From a candidate division KSB3 bacterium (GTDB lineage: Bacteria; Moduliflexota; Moduliflexia; Moduliflexales; Moduliflexaceae): a stretch of DNA of 64,000 nucleotides. The notes beneath the pieces are model-generated. The model was not told where the DNA came from. It ran no database searches and was given only the letters and a program-made list of their open reading frames with translations. The stretch covers positions 45,759 to 109,758 of the forward strand of contig PDSJ01000022.1 in the NCBI GenBank assembly GCA_002748425.1, in the 5' to 3' direction. A program made the position numbers and the translations under genes. Shown in pieces: positions 33,036 through 43,574 of the stretch. The number at the start of each line of letters is the position of its first letter. Position 1 is the first letter of the stretch.

Positions 33036-35072
33036 TTATTCCAGGAGAAAAATATCTTTAATCCAAAGCTCTGTGTCCGCTGGAAGTGCTGGTTCGCTGT
33101 CCTTCAAGAGTTTGAGACTGATTTGCTCGACAGCTCTGTTTTTACTGAAGACGAAACGGCTGTAATAGTCATGGGCCTTAAAAGGACTGCCGGCAGCAGT
33201 ATGCTGAATTGCCGTGCGAAATACCGCAGCACGTCCGTGCTCCACAAGCGAGGCCATATCCGGAGCATCCAGGGTCTCTTCCGCGCTGTCCCTTCCTGCC
33301 TTGATCACGAAATGTTCAAATTGTTTTGCTGTTTCAGACACGGTAACATTTGCGACAGGGCTTCGGTGAGGTAGCATCATGCTGTTGCGCATGGTTGAGA
33401 CGAGAATCATAGCTCGATATTTCCGCGAGCGTCCAGGGCCTGAGTCGACAGGAATGATGAGCTGGCTGCGATCGCGCGAAAGTCGATGCGGACTGTGCAG
33501 CGGGAGCTGGTGGAGCCGTGGAGCAAGGTGGAAAAAGGCAGCAGACAGGAGCAGTACGAGCAACAACACTGTCGGAACCCGCGTTGTCTGACCGCCGCCA
33601 CAACTGCCATGTTGTATCCGCAGCTTTTGTAATATCGGGCGCGGGAAAGAGGGGGAGCGAAGAGCGCAGGTGCCCCACGTAAAAAAGCCTACAGCGCTGA
33701 ACGTGAGAAAAAAGGCGTGTGAGAACAGTGCGTAAGGCATTGAGAACAGAAGAATGCTGATATCTCGTTGACTTTGTGTGAAAAGCAGGTGCTGCCATTG
33801 GCTCATTTTGCCGGGAATCGTGGAACTTTCCGGAAAAGCCAGGAGCAGGATGCCGTTGAGGGCCTGTGTGGCGAACAGCAAGACGCCGGCAAGCGTTCGA
33901 AAAAGGATGCTTTTCCTGAAACGATGGTACGCAGTTGCAATAAAAACTCCTGCAAATGGGATAAAGGGGACGCAGTCAAACTGGAAGGGGATGTTGGCAA
34001 ACATGCCGTAGTTACTGAAAAGGTAGATTGAATAGAGCACAGTGCCTGTGCCGATCAGCAAGATCCCGTCCCAGACTTTAAAAGAAAGGAAATAGAAGAT
34101 ACCACAGAGCGCCAGCCAGTAAATCGGAGACGTTGACAGCAGACCATACTGTCCGTTCAGCAGGCTCCCGATTGCAGCTTCCCAGGCACGATCCGCCTGA
34201 ATGCCGAATTTGGGTTTGACATTGCTCCAGAAAATGAGTCCGGCTGCTCCAAGAAGCATGAGAATGATAATCAGTTTGACAGCGATGGTTAGACTCGTCG
34301 GTTCCTGTAAGCCGCGAATGAATTCGCGGGTGTCGACGTTTGAGATGAGCAGACGCAGGATAAAAATCAGCAACAGACCTGCTAAAATGAGTTTGAGGGT
34401 CGGAAAAAACAGAAGCGGGAAGGAAAATGCGATCGCGATCCAGCCGAAAAAGGCGCTGTTATGCGATTTTGTCATCGCAAGGCTCAGACGGAACGTCTCC
34501 AGAGCCATGGCGCTGAGAGCAAGAGCCTTGACGATGATGCTAGCGATTTGTAAAATGACTGTGCTCTGCAGGAGCGCTGACAGCTCGAGCTCAGGAGAGA
34601 CATGGAGAAAAGGCAGGGAAAGTACGTACAGTCCGGAACTCAGCGTGAATAGCATCCCGGGTTGAATGAGCTCCGACTGATAATGGAAGGCTCTGAAGAG
34701 AAGAAAGGCTTTTAGGACCAGGATGCCTAATATAAGCGTTTTAAACGCTGTCATTGGGGAGGAAAGTTCTTTCTGGATGATCTGGAGCCAGAAAAAGATG
34801 AGAATGCTGAAGTAACTGTAAACATCATATTTCAGAAATTTTTTTTCAGATACAACAGACAATCTGGGGGAGAGGTAGAGCCAAATCGAACTGAAGAAGA
34901 GAAAGATGCCTGGAAGCCACAGCGAAAAAACCGTCGGGAGGAAATGAATCTGCTGACCCCAGGGGTCGAGATCCAATGCTCCGGGCAGAACAGTTTGCAC
35001 CCAGAGAAAGGAGATGAACAGCGAAACCAGCAGTAAGAGCAAACAGCTCACTGTAAACAGTCGAAATGTCAT
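33036..35072 (-). CDS. Large multi-spanning membrane protein of unknown function
   Basis: 678 residues, not recognised. It starts with a signal-anchor-like helix (LFTVSCLLLLLVSLFISFLW) and contains about thirteen to fifteen hydrophobic segments up to residue 520. A soluble C-terminal region of about 150 residues follows, probably periplasmic (SHRDRSQLIIPVDSGPG-like basic start, then SPVANVTVSETAKQFEHFVI). Similar lengths occur in polytopic glycosyltransferase or polymer-export proteins, but I see no catalytic motif to support that. It follows a small secreted protein by nine bases, so the two form an operon. Confidence 0.7.
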   Translation of the reverse strand: MTFRLFTVSCLLLLLVSLFISFLWVQTVLPGALDLDPWGQQIHFLPTVFSLWLPGIFLFFSSIWLYLSPRLSVVSEKKFLKYDVYSYFSILIFFWLQIIQKELSSPMTAFKTLILGILVLKAFLLFRAFHYQSELIQPGMLFTLSSGLYVLSLPFLHVSPELELSALLQSTVILQIASIIVKALALSAMALETFRLSLAMTKSHNSAFFGWIAIAFSFPLLFFPTLKLILAGLLLIFILRLLISNVDTREFIRGLQEPTSLTIAVKLIIILMLLGAAGLIFWSNVKPKFGIQADRAWEAAIGSLLNGQYGLLSTSPIYWLALCGIFYFLSFKVWDGILLIGTGTVLYSIYLFSNYGMFANIPFQFDCVPFIPFAGVFIATAYHRFRKSILFRTLAGVLLFATQALNGILLLAFPESSTIPGKMSQWQHLLFTQSQRDISILLFSMPYALFSHAFFLTFSAVGFFTWGTCALRSPSFPRPILQKLRIQHGSCGGGQTTRVPTVLLLVLLLSAAFFHLAPRLHQLPLHSPHRLSRDRSQLIIPVDSGPGRSRKYRAMILVSTMRNSMMLPHRSPVANVTVSETAKQFEHFVIKAGRDSAEETLDAPDMASLVEHGRAAVFRTAIQHTAAGSPFKAHDYYSRFVFSKNRAVEQISLKLLKDSEPALPADTELWIKDIFLLE

Positions 35073-35081
35073 GAAAATATT

Positions 35082-35708
35082 TTAGCGAAAATTCACTGTC
35101 ACATATTCTCGTTGCTGCTCGAATCGTCCGCTGAAATCCTGGTTCCAGATCGTTCGCATGAAGACAAAGTAGATCGCATTCTCGCGCATATCCCGCAAGG
35201 GCAGTGTGGCCCGCCCTTTTTCACGATACATGACCTGCGCAACGATCCGTCGGCAAACAAGCAGTCCTTCCTGCCAGCGAACATCGTTAAAACGATGCTT
35301 GCTGGCGTCTTCATAGTACCAGTAATGGGGGGCCTGCTTCGAGAGCATCAGCAATGTCTTCGGGTTAAACGGCTCTTCCGCCATGCCAAGGTCTGTAAAA
35401 CCTTGAATCTGCTCGAACGCGACACCGTCTCGAGCTTGTTCGAATGACTCGGATTGCAGGGACGCATTGACCAGAACACTGCCGGGTTCTTTAAAAAACA
35501 GAACGATGCTGAAGCTGTTTTTCTCGAGCGTAATCTGGTGATTCGCAATAGGGATCAGCTGTCCGTGTTGTTCGAAGGCCACAGCAAAATACTTGTCGAT
35601 TTCAGGGAGCTGCATGAGCTGGGCATCGGCAGACTGGACGAATGACACCAGCGTGAAAAGGCAGATCGTAACAGCAATCCATGTTTTCATAATACTGTTC
35701 ATATACAT
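35082..35708 (-). CDS. Secreted protein of unknown function
   Basis: Up to 208 residues. A signal peptide is clear (MKTWIAVTICLFTLVSFVQSADA, cleaved after ADA). ATG 35690 would start exactly there, and earlier starts at 35708 and 35702 are possible. The mature part of about 180 residues is beta-rich and acidic (EIDKYFAVAFEQHGQLIPIAN; NSFSIVLFFKEPGSVLVNAS). I do not recognise a family. It precedes the large membrane protein by nine bases and may be an outer-face partner of it. Confidence 0.7.
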   Translation of the reverse strand: MYMNSIMKTWIAVTICLFTLVSFVQSADAQLMQLPEIDKYFAVAFEQHGQLIPIANHQITLEKNSFSIVLFFKEPGSVLVNASLQSESFEQARDGVAFEQIQGFTDLGMAEEPFNPKTLLMLSKQAPHYWYYEDASKHRFNDVRWQEGLLVCRRIVAQVMYREKGRATLPLRDMRENAIYFVFMRTIWNQDFSGRFEQQREYVTVNFR

Positions 35709-35845
35709 AAGTAGGGCGCCGATATGAAATCCGCAGGCAAATAGTTACGGAACACGTATCAGCGAGATCATTTCAGCATCCGAAGCACAACAGCAGCCCC
35801 GAACACAGCATATTTGTTTGTTAGCTCGCACCTCTCCGTATAATA

Positions 35846-36231
35846 TTATTTTTTCACGACCAATCCTAATTGTATCATTTTCTTCTCAATATCTTGAAAC
35901 CCCAGGAACACATCCTGAAAATACTTTTTCAATACTGATGGAGCATCACTGTGTTTCATGGTTCCCTACTGAAGCACATACTTGGGATAGGAAGCTGCTT
36001 AATGAGCGAATCAATAAAACGAGTTTGGGCTGCCCCGTTCCAGACGATATTCCGTTGAAAGTCTGGTTGAATTTCTAAGATACCTTTTTGATACATTCGA
36101 TACAAATCAGCGCATGATCGTAGCTCGTTGTAGGCAACAATATCATCTGGCGGTTCAGTGATATAATCCGACTCGTAAAATGCCTGTTCTTCTATTTCCT
36201 GAATATGCTTTTGTTGATGATACATTTCCAT
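35846..36231 (-). pseudogene. Wrecked DUF262 (GmrSD/ParB-like nuclease) gene
   Basis: The 91-codon 5' part (36231 down to 35956) carries the start of a DUF262 domain: DLYRMYQKGILEIQPDFQRN, IVWNGAAQTRFIDSL and LPIPSMCF, then stops. Intact DUF262 proteins continue for hundreds of residues with a DGQQR-type motif. In the next frame a 37-codon stretch (35959 to 35846; MKHSDAPSVLKKYFQDVF, then GFQDIEKKMIQLGL) overlaps by a few bases and ends at TAA. It looks like the 3' end of the same or another gene joined by a deletion. DUF262 proteins are often type IV restriction or other antiphage factors, so this is a relic of a defence gene. Confidence 0.7.
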
Positions 36232-36378
36232 ACACTCGCCTCAGAGAAGGTGTCCGTTATCATACGTACATGACTCATCATACTTCAGTATTTTCAACGA
36301 GGGACATATTACAGCCGCTCCATTATCTCGTCAACATTTTTACAAAAATTATGGGGCAAGAGTGAGCTGACTAAGGTG

Positions 36379-36813
36379 CTAAATCGTGTACACCCGTGAG
36401 GCATCCATGATTTTGATATCGTTGTTCTGCATCACTTCAATAGCGCGGTCGTTATCGTCGAAACGGAAGACCATCAGAGCTTTATCCACAGAATCTCTTT
36501 CAGGAAAAGCGTACAAGTATTCGACGTTGACATTGTTGTGGTGCAAGACTTCCAGGACGCCTGCGAGACCGCCAGGTTGATCGGCGACTTCGAGAGTCAC
36601 GATGTCGGTCTCCTGCACGGTGTAATGCTGTTCTTTCAGCACAATATACGCATCATCAGGGTGATCGACAATCATACGTAAAATGCCGAAATCAGAGGTG
36701 TCAGCCAGAGAGAGTGCCCGGATATTGAGGCCCTCATTGCCAAGTACGCGAGTGACTTCGGACAGACGCCCGCTTCTGTTTTCCAAAAACACGGAAATTT
36801 GTTTGACTTTCAT
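36379..36813 (-). CDS. Tandem ACT-domain protein
   Basis: About 144 residues made of two ACT domains: VKQISVFLENRSGRLSEVTRVL and, after about 70 residues, DIVTLEVADQPGGLAGVLEVL followed by NVEYLYAF. ACT domains bind amino acids or related small ligands. It is separated by about 100 bases from phenylacetate-CoA ligase upstream on the same strand, a recurrent pairing in anaerobes, so it may sense an aromatic amino acid or its breakdown product. Translation probably starts at ATG 36813; the frame begins with TTG at 36822. Confidence 0.85.
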   Translation of the reverse strand: MKVKQISVFLENRSGRLSEVTRVLGNEGLNIRALSLADTSDFGILRMIVDHPDDAYIVLKEQHYTVQETDIVTLEVADQPGGLAGVLEVLHHNNVNVEYLYAFPERDSVDKALMVFRFDDNDRAIEVMQNNDIKIMDASRVYTI

Positions 36814-36911
36814 AATATTCAACGCCTGGAACAGCGGCCTCCTGCCGTTTCTTTCAGATCTTCGTCAGGAGACCGAAGTTCCCAGGCCCTGCAAGTAAAG
36901 AGGACTTGTGC

Positions 36912-38288
36912 TTAATACAAATCCCGCTTATCAATCACGCGCACTGATTTGCCCATGCTGCGCTCGATCGAGCGTGGCTCCACCAACTTAATGTTCACAA
37001 CAATGTTCAGGGTACTCTCAATTTCGCGTTGGATTTTTTTCTTGAGTTTTTCAAGCCCTTTGACTTCATCAGAAAAGATCGTTTCATTGACTTCAACCTG
37101 GACCTGAAGCTGATCGAGCGAGCCCACACGGTCTACCACCAAAAGATAATGCGGTTCGGCTTCTTCAATCTTCAGCAAGACACTTTCGATCTGCGATGGA
37201 AAGACATTAATGCCTCGAATGATAAGCATATCGTCTGTGCGGCCTTTGACTTTGCTGATTCTGGGGGAGGTTCTTCCGCAATGCGGGCATTCGCCCTCGG
37301 TCAGGGTGACGATATCGCCAGTGCGGTAACGAATCAGCGGAAGCCCCTCTTTGGTCAGGGTCGTGATGACGAGCTCTCCGCTTTCTCCCCGGGCGACAGC
37401 GTGTTCTCCGCCCGGTTCGATAATTTCAGGATAAAAATGATCGGAGAAGAGATGCAGGCCGTCCTGACCTTCATAGCATTCAACTGCCACACCGGGGCCG
37501 ATAATTTCAGAGAGGCCGTAAATATCAAGCGCTTTGAGATCCCAGCGGGCCTCGATCTCTTGCCGCATACTGTGGGTCCAGGGCTCTGCGCCGTAAATGC
37601 CGACCCGCAGCTTGAATTTTCTCGGATCGATACCCATTTCATGCGCCTCTTCAGCCATAAATATGGAATAGGACGGTGTACACGTGATCACAGTGGAGCC
37701 GAAATCCTCCATGAGCTTGAGCTGCCGTTTCGTGCCGCCGGCGGAGGCAGGAACCACAGAAGCTCCGAGTTCCAGGACTCCGTAATGGACGCCCAGACCT
37801 CCAGTAAATAAGCCATAGCCGTAAGCGTTCTGGACAATATCATCCTTTGTAAGCCCGGCTGCCGCCAACGTACGGGCCATCACTTCCGACCACAGAGCAA
37901 TATCCTTTTTAGTGTACGCGACAACGGTCGGATTCCCTGTTGTCCCGCTTGAGGCGTGGATCTCCAGGATTTCGCTCATCGGGACTGCAAAGAGATTGAA
38001 GGGATAATTGTCCCGTAAATCCGTTTTTCGGGTAAAGGGGAGCTGATGGATATCGTCAATAGAGGAAATATCGGATGGAACGATCTCGTGCCGATCAAAG
38101 GCATCCCTGTAAAAAGGGACGTTCTCATAGACGCGCTGAACTAATGCACGGAGTCGCTTGGACTGGAGCTCTTGTAAGGCCCCAGCTTCCATACACTCTC
38201 TCTCTTTCTGCCAGATCATCATCTCTTCATTGCAGGCTGAAAACTCCTGATTAAGGCCCTGGCCGCCTCTTGCGACTAGAATTCTCAT
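36912..38288 (-). CDS. paaK: Phenylacetate-CoA ligase
   Basis: About 458 residues. AMP-forming ligase motifs are [19 protein letters not shown], the aromatic-acid pocket region [33 protein letters not shown] and the C-terminal [27 protein letters not shown] zinc motif (about 335) is typical of the family. It activates phenylacetate or a related aryl acid with ATP and CoA. AAGGAGGG lies 12 bases before ATG 38288; homology starts later ([13 protein letters not shown] near 38219-38222), so the start is uncertain. No further paa genes are here. Confidence 0.92.
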   Translation of the reverse strand: MRILVARGGQGLNQEFSACNEEMMIWQKERECMEAGALQELQSKRLRALVQRVYENVPFYRDAFDRHEIVPSDISSIDDIHQLPFTRKTDLRDNYPFNLFAVPMSEILEIHASSGTTGNPTVVAYTKKDIALWSEVMARTLAAAGLTKDDIVQNAYGYGLFTGGLGVHYGVLELGASVVPASAGGTKRQLKLMEDFGSTVITCTPSYSIFMAEEAHEMGIDPRKFKLRVGIYGAEPWTHSMRQEIEARWDLKALDIYGLSEIIGPGVAVECYEGQDGLHLFSDHFYPEIIEPGGEHAVARGESGELVITTLTKEGLPLIRYRTGDIVTLTEGECPHCGRTSPRISKVKGRTDDMLIIRGINVFPSQIESVLLKIEEAEPHYLLVVDRVGSLDQLQVQVEVNETIFSDEVKGLEKLKKKIQREIESTLNIVVNIKLVEPRSIERSMGKSVRVIDKRDLY

Positions 38289-38597
38289 CAGTGCTCCCAA
38301 CCCTCCTTTTTTCGTAGATGGTAGGGTGAAGCAACGCGAAAAGTCTGCCCAGACCCCCGGAGACCTGTCAAGTTTTTACGCAGGCGAATTTGCGGGAAAT
38401 ACCCTGAGCCGAAAAAAAAGCGAGTTTTTGCTTGACGCCCGTGCTTCCCTCCTGCTAACTTTTCCATTCTTCACATGATAATAAGGCGTGAGCGGCTTCT
38501 CGTGATCACCCAGTAACCCAGCGCAGCTGATTGAGTCGAAACAGGCCTGAACATTTCCTGAACGCACACTCAGGAAGTCTTTGCAGAAGATGCGATT

Positions 38598-39845
38598 ATG
38601 CTTATGGAGAAGACAGGAGAGCAGATTTTCTCGGTCACGGAGTTGACCAAATTGATGAAGGGGGAACTGGAAGAACAGTTTGCAAATATCTGGGTCGAAG
38701 GCGAAATCTCGAACCTGGCGCGCCCCCGCTCCGGGCATGTATATTTTACGTTGAAAGATGAGAATGCGCAGATACGGGGCGTCATTTTTAAATTCGCAGG
38801 AAGGCGTTTAAAGATTGTGCCGGAAAACGGCATGAAGGTGCTGCTGCGTGGCTCGTTGTCGGTCTATGAAGCACGAGGAGAATACCAAATTCTTGTCAAT
38901 GACGCTGAAGCACAAGGTGCTGGTGCGCTTCAGGCTGCATTCGAGCAATTGAAAGTCCGGCTTGAGCGCGAAGGCTTGTTTGATGACGCCCATAAAACCC
39001 CCCTGCCGCTGCTCCCGAAAAAAATTGCTGTTGTTACTTCAGCGACCGGTGCGGCGATCCGCGATATTCTGCAGGTGATACACCGGCGTTTTGCCAATGT
39101 ACACGTGTTCATTGCGCCGGTTCTGGTACAGGGGGCAGATGCGCCTCGTGACATTGTGCGTGCAATTGAGATGTGCAATCAGCTCCCGGATCTTGATGTC
39201 TTGATCGTCGGGCGAGGCGGCGGTTCGCTTGAAGATTTGTGGGCGTTTAATGAAGAAATCGTGGCCCGGAGTATTTTTGCGTCAAAGATTCCGGTGATCT
39301 CTGCGGTCGGACACGAGATCGATTTTACGATTGCCGATTTTGCCGCTGATCTGCGAGCCCCGACTCCCTCGGCAGCAGCGGAACTGGTGGTGCAAAATAA
39401 AGAGAACCTGGTCCGCACTGTTCATGTTCTGAGAACGCGTCTGAACACTGCTCAGTTGAATGAACTGACCCGCCTGAAGAGCTCTGTACGTCACTACCGG
39501 CAGCGACTTCAAGACCCTCGTAAAAGTATCCGTGAGCGTCAGCAGCGAACTGACGATGTCCAGCAACGTTTACTGCTGGCCTGGCGGTCGCTGCTGGAAA
39601 GAAAACGCGCTCGATGCAGCACAGCAGTCGGCAAACTGGAAACGTTGAGTCCGCTGGCGCTCCTGGCAAGAGGTTACGCGGCCTGCCGGCACGCTGAACA
39701 CTTGGGCCCAGTGAGAGCACTGCAAGACGTGCAGATACATGATGAGCTTCTGCTCAGAGTCAGCGATGGAGAATTACGCTGCGCGGTGTCCCAGAAATAT
39801 CCATTGCCACGGGCTGAAAGCTCTTGGGGAGGACAAGAAGCATGA
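38598..39845 (+). CDS. xseA: Exodeoxyribonuclease VII large subunit
   Basis: 415 residues. The N-terminal OB-fold includes FSVTELTKLMKGELEEQF, VEGEISNLARPRSGHVYFTLKDE and RGVIFKF. The catalytic part carries IAVVTSATGAAIRDILQVIHRR, VGRGGGSLEDLWAFNEE and SAVGHEIDFTIADFAADLRAPTPSAAAE. With XseB it forms the nuclease that degrades single-stranded DNA in both directions. Its stop overlaps the xseB start as ATGA. The start is ATG 38598 or 38604. The 297 bases upstream contain no gene. Confidence 0.96.
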   Translation: MLMEKTGEQIFSVTELTKLMKGELEEQFANIWVEGEISNLARPRSGHVYFTLKDENAQIRGVIFKFAGRRLKIVPENGMKVLLRGSLSVYEARGEYQILVNDAEAQGAGALQAAFEQLKVRLEREGLFDDAHKTPLPLLPKKIAVVTSATGAAIRDILQVIHRRFANVHVFIAPVLVQGADAPRDIVRAIEMCNQLPDLDVLIVGRGGGSLEDLWAFNEEIVARSIFASKIPVISAVGHEIDFTIADFAADLRAPTPSAAAELVVQNKENLVRTVHVLRTRLNTAQLNELTRLKSSVRHYRQRLQDPRKSIRERQQRTDDVQQRLLLAWRSLLERKRARCSTAVGKLETLSPLALLARGYAACRHAEHLGPVRALQDVQIHDELLLRVSDGELRCAVSQKYPLPRAESSWGGQEA

Positions 39846-40072
39846 TGAGTTTTGAGGAGGCGTTGCAACAACTGGAACTGTCGGTACAACAATTGGAATC
39901 AGGAGACTTAACGCTTGAGCAGGCGCTCGAAACATTTGAACAAGGGGTGAAAATGTCTCGCTTGTGTAGCCGAAAACTTGAGGAATCTGAGAAAAAGATC
40001 GAGCTGTTGCTGAGTGTTGAAGACGGAAATGCCCAAACCGAGCTGTTTGATACGAACAGCCTGAGCGAGTAG
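39842..40072 (+). CDS. xseB: Exodeoxyribonuclease VII small subunit
   Basis: 76 residues from ATG 39842, overlapping the xseA stop by four bases (ATGA). The family pattern is complete: SFEEALQQLELSVQQLESGD, LTLEQALETFEQGVKMSR and CSRKLEESEKKIELLL. It binds XseA in a multi-subunit complex. ispA begins 14 bases later. Confidence 0.96.
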   Translation: MMSFEEALQQLELSVQQLESGDLTLEQALETFEQGVKMSRLCSRKLEESEKKIELLLSVEDGNAQTELFDTNSLSE

Positions 40073-40086
40073 GTCGGCTCCAGCCT

Positions 40087-40989
40087 ATGGATATGACACA
40101 ATCGTTACAAGATGTTCTGTCGGAAAAACGTCGGATTGTGGACGCTGTTCTGGAAAAATATCTCCCTCCCGTATGCGAAAAGCCGTCGGTTATTCACGAG
40201 GCGATGCGCTACAGCATGACTGCCGGAGGAAAGCGATTACGTCCGATCGTGTTGTTGATGACAGCAGAGCTTTTCGGAAAGAGAGCAGAAGATTTTGCGT
40301 TTGCAGCAGCGGCAGTCGAGATGGTTCACGGCTATTCTTTGATTCATGATGATTTGCCTGCGATGGATGATGACGATCTCAGGCGTGGAAAACCGACAAA
40401 TCATAAGGTGTACGGCGAAGCGATTGCGATTCTTGCCGGAGATGCATTGCTGACGCTGGCGTTTCGGACATTGAACGATCCTGTCCATACCACCCGTTTT
40501 TCTCCGGAAGTCCTGCTGGCTGCAGGCCATGAACTGGCGTTGGCCGCTGGTACTGCGGGCATGCTTGGGGGCCAGGTGCTTGACCTTCAGGCCGAAGGTC
40601 GAACGATCTCTGCCAAAGAGCTGGAAGCGATCCATCGTTGGAAAACCGGCAAACTGCTGACCGCATCGCTGCGAATTGGCGCAATTCTGAGTGCTGCTGA
40701 AAAACCGCATCTCGATGCATTGACGCGTTATGGCGAAGGCATCGGTCTGGCTTTTCAGGTCGTTGACGATATTCTCGATCTTGAAGGTAATGCTGAGGAA
40801 CTTGGGAAAAATCCGGAACGCGATCTGCAAAAGGAAAAATCTACTTATCCGGCGCTTTTCGGTCTTGACGAATCGAAAAAGATCGCCGGAACTCTTATCA
40901 ACGATGCGAGGCAGGCCTTGTCTCTGTTTGGAGAACGCGCGCGCCGTTTAGAACAACTCGCTGAGTACATATACACGCGACGTCATTGA
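40087..40989 (+). CDS. ispA: Polyprenyl (farnesyl/geranylgeranyl) diphosphate synthase
   Basis: 300 residues. The first Asp-rich motif is HDDLPAMDDDDLRRGKPTNHK, with GGKRLRPIVLLM before it. The second is FQVVDDILDLEG, followed by GKNPERDLQKEKSTYPALFG. It condenses isopentenyl diphosphate with allylic diphosphates to a C15 or C20 product. It lies between xseB and dxs, the standard arrangement that links precursor synthesis with chain elongation. Confidence 0.94.
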   Translation: MDMTQSLQDVLSEKRRIVDAVLEKYLPPVCEKPSVIHEAMRYSMTAGGKRLRPIVLLMTAELFGKRAEDFAFAAAAVEMVHGYSLIHDDLPAMDDDDLRRGKPTNHKVYGEAIAILAGDALLTLAFRTLNDPVHTTRFSPEVLLAAGHELALAAGTAGMLGGQVLDLQAEGRTISAKELEAIHRWKTGKLLTASLRIGAILSAAEKPHLDALTRYGEGIGLAFQVVDDILDLEGNAEELGKNPERDLQKEKSTYPALFGLDESKKIAGTLINDARQALSLFGERARRLEQLAEYIYTRRH

Positions 40990-41130
40990 AGAAATGTGTA
41001 ATGTACCCATTGTTTTTGCAATGGTCTTGGATTGAACGTTCTCTTCTTCAAGAATACATTTCAACGTGTCAGGTCAAAGACTTGACTTCACAAAATTTTG
41101 ATACCCGCAAGGGAGCTTGGAAAAGATTTT

Positions 41131-43047
41131 ATGGAGTCAGGTCCATACGATATTTTGGAAACATTATTAGAACAAATTCACAGCCCGGAAGATCTCAGGA
41201 CACTTTCAGAAGACCAACTCCCCCAGCTTGCTGATGAAGCCCGCCAGCTGATTATTTCGACCCTCGCCAAAACCGGAGGGCATCTGGCGTCGAATCTGGG
41301 GGTGGTCGAGTTGACAATTGCACTGCACTATACTTTTGAGACGCCAAAAGATAAACTTGTCTGGGATGTCAGCCATCAGGCTTACACACATAAGATCCTC
41401 ACCGGACGGCGGGAGCAATTTCATACCATTCGTCAGCCCGGAGGACTTTCTGGTTACTGCAAGCTGACAGAAAGCCCCTACGACAGCTTTGGGGCCGGGC
41501 ATAGCGGCACATCGATCTCGGCCGCTCTCGGCATGGCTGAAGCGCGTGATGTGCGTGGAGACCAGTTCAATGTTGCTGCGGTTATCGGCGATGGCTCACT
41601 GACGGCAGGGCTTGCGCTGGAGGGGCTGAATAATGCCGGTGCTAAAAAACGCAGAAAATTTATTGTGGTTCTGAATGATAATGAGATGTCTATTTCTCCG
41701 AATGTTGGAGCGTTGTCACGATATCTGAACCGTCTTATCACCGGAAATTTTTATAATAAACTGAAGGGAGAAGTTGAATTCCTGGTGAAAACAATCCCCA
41801 GCATCGGCGAATCTGTGTTCAAATTCGGGAAACGTTTTGATGAATACCTGAAAGGCTTTGTTACGCATGGAATCCTTTTCGAAGAACTTGGCTTTAAATA
41901 CGTTGGTCCGATTGATGGGCACGATCTGCATCAAATGATCGAAACCTTTCAGAATGTCCGCGATCATGTCGATCGGCCGACACTGATCCATGTTGTCACT
42001 CGTAAAGGGAAAGGATTTAAACAAGCGGAAAAAGACGCAACAGCCTATCACGGCGCTCCCCCGTTTTGTGTGGATACCGGAGAGTTTACAGCACAGGAAA
42101 CTCCGGCAGTGCCGAGCTATACAAAAATTTTTGGCAACAGCCTTGTGCGTCTGGCCGAAGATGACGAGAAAATCATTACGATTACCGCTGCGATGTGTCC
42201 AGGCACCGGATTATGCGGCTTTTCCGAGCGCTTTCCGGATCGTTTTTTCGATGTGGGCATTGCCGAGCAGCATGCTGTAACATTTGCCGCCGGTCTGGCC
42301 GCAGAGGGGCTGAAGCCTGTTGCAGCGATTTATTCCACATTTTTACAGCGAGCCTACGATCAAGTGTTGCATGATGTCTGCCTGCAAAATCTTCCGGTCA
42401 CATTTGCTCTGGATCGAGCCGGTCTGGTCGGCGCTGACGGCCCGACACACCATGGAGTCTTTGATTATTCGTTTCTGCGTCACTTGCCGAATATGGTGGT
42501 GATGTCTCCGAAAGATGAGAACGAACTGCAACATATGCTGAAAACCGCGATTGAATATCCTGGACCGGCTTCGCTGCGTTACCCGAGGGGCAGTGGATTC
42601 GGGGTCGAATTAGATCCTGAACCGGACCTCCTGCCGGTGGGAAAAGCGGAAGTGCTGCGAGAAGGAAATGACCTGCTGCTCTTGGCTGTCGGCAATCCGG
42701 TTTCAGCAGCCCTCGAAGCCGCTAAAAATCTCCAAGAAGAAGATGAAGTGTTTGATCCGGCTGTTGTAAATGCGCGCTTTGTGAAGCCTCTGGATAAGGA
42801 TCTCATTCTGGATTATGCCCGCAACTGCGGAAAAATCGTCACTGTTGAAGAAAATGTCCTGCAAGGAGGCTTTGGCAGCGCTGTATTGGAGTTGTTGCAG
42901 GAGTATGGCTTGTATGACGTGCGCATTCGCTGTATTGCGCTGCCGGACAAATATATCGAACACGGCAGCCTCGGTCGGCTGCGCCGTAAATACGGTCTCG
43001 ACGCCGAAGGGATTGCGAACGTGGTTCGTGAGATGCTCGGTTCCTGA
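41131..43047 (+). CDS. dxs: 1-deoxy-D-xylulose-5-phosphate synthase
   Basis: About 638 residues from ATG 41131, which has AAGGGAG upstream; the frame opens at TTG 41098. Thiamine diphosphate-enzyme motifs are [45 protein letters not shown], the pyrimidine-domain [18 protein letters not shown] and a transketolase C domain with [15 protein letters not shown]. It joins pyruvate and glyceraldehyde 3-phosphate in the first step of the MEP isoprenoid pathway. The 108 bases after ispA contain no gene. Confidence 0.96.
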   Translation: MESGPYDILETLLEQIHSPEDLRTLSEDQLPQLADEARQLIISTLAKTGGHLASNLGVVELTIALHYTFETPKDKLVWDVSHQAYTHKILTGRREQFHTIRQPGGLSGYCKLTESPYDSFGAGHSGTSISAALGMAEARDVRGDQFNVAAVIGDGSLTAGLALEGLNNAGAKKRRKFIVVLNDNEMSISPNVGALSRYLNRLITGNFYNKLKGEVEFLVKTIPSIGESVFKFGKRFDEYLKGFVTHGILFEELGFKYVGPIDGHDLHQMIETFQNVRDHVDRPTLIHVVTRKGKGFKQAEKDATAYHGAPPFCVDTGEFTAQETPAVPSYTKIFGNSLVRLAEDDEKIITITAAMCPGTGLCGFSERFPDRFFDVGIAEQHAVTFAAGLAAEGLKPVAAIYSTFLQRAYDQVLHDVCLQNLPVTFALDRAGLVGADGPTHHGVFDYSFLRHLPNMVVMSPKDENELQHMLKTAIEYPGPASLRYPRGSGFGVELDPEPDLLPVGKAEVLREGNDLLLLAVGNPVSAALEAAKNLQEEDEVFDPAVVNARFVKPLDKDLILDYARNCGKIVTVEENVLQGGFGSAVLELLQEYGLYDVRIRCIALPDKYIEHGSLGRLRRKYGLDAEGIANVVREMLGS

Positions 43048-43082
43048 CCTGTTTCACACAGCTCGTGAGAGGATTCTAAAAC

Positions 43083-43574
43083 ATGGCTGCTCTGAATATT
43101 CGCTATGCTACTCTCGCTGATCTCGACGCCTGTTATGAGATTGAATCGGCATGTTTTTTGCCGTCGGAAGCCGCTTCTCGCGCTGCAATCGAAACGCGTA
43201 TCACGACCTTTCCGCAAGGCTTTCTTGTGGCTGAATTGAATGGAAACGTGGTGGGACAGCTCAACAGCGGAGCCACGAACCTGGATGACCTCACGAATGA
43301 AGAGTTCAAGCAATTGATCGGTCATGATCCGCACGGAAAGCACCTGGTTATTTTTTCGCTTGCCGTGCTGCCGGGATCCCAGAGGCAGGGTATTGCAGGA
43401 CGTTTGTTGCGCCAGTATCTTTATGACGCCGAAAGGAGTGGCAGGGCAGCGGTTCTTCTGCTCTGCAAGTCGCCTCTGATTGGGTTCTATCAGCGTTTCG
43501 ATTTCGTCGATCACGGCAAATCAGCCTCCACTCACGGCGGATATGAGTGGCATGAAATGGCGAGGATTTTTTGA
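43083..43574 (+). CDS. GNAT-family N-acetyltransferase
   Basis: 163 residues. GNAT fold features are IRYATLADLDACYEIESACF, a beta4 strand VIFSLAVLPGSQRQGIAGRLL (acetyl-CoA pyrophosphate loop) and LLLCKSPLIGFYQRFDFVDHG. The pattern is closest to the arylalkylamine N-acetyltransferase-like bacterial group. The acceptor is unknown. It follows dxs by 35 bases on the same strand but has no obvious isoprenoid role. Confidence 0.87.
   Translation: MAALNIRYATLADLDACYEIESACFLPSEAASRAAIETRITTFPQGFLVAELNGNVVGQLNSGATNLDDLTNEEFKQLIGHDPHGKHLVIFSLAVLPGSQRQGIAGRLLRQYLYDAERSGRAAVLLLCKSPLIGFYQRFDFVDHGKSASTHGGYEWHEMARIF

Noticed and set aside
37029..37811. 260-codon plus-strand frame opposite phenylacetate-CoA ligase
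   Set aside because: Antisense shadow of a conserved gene with no recognisable domain.
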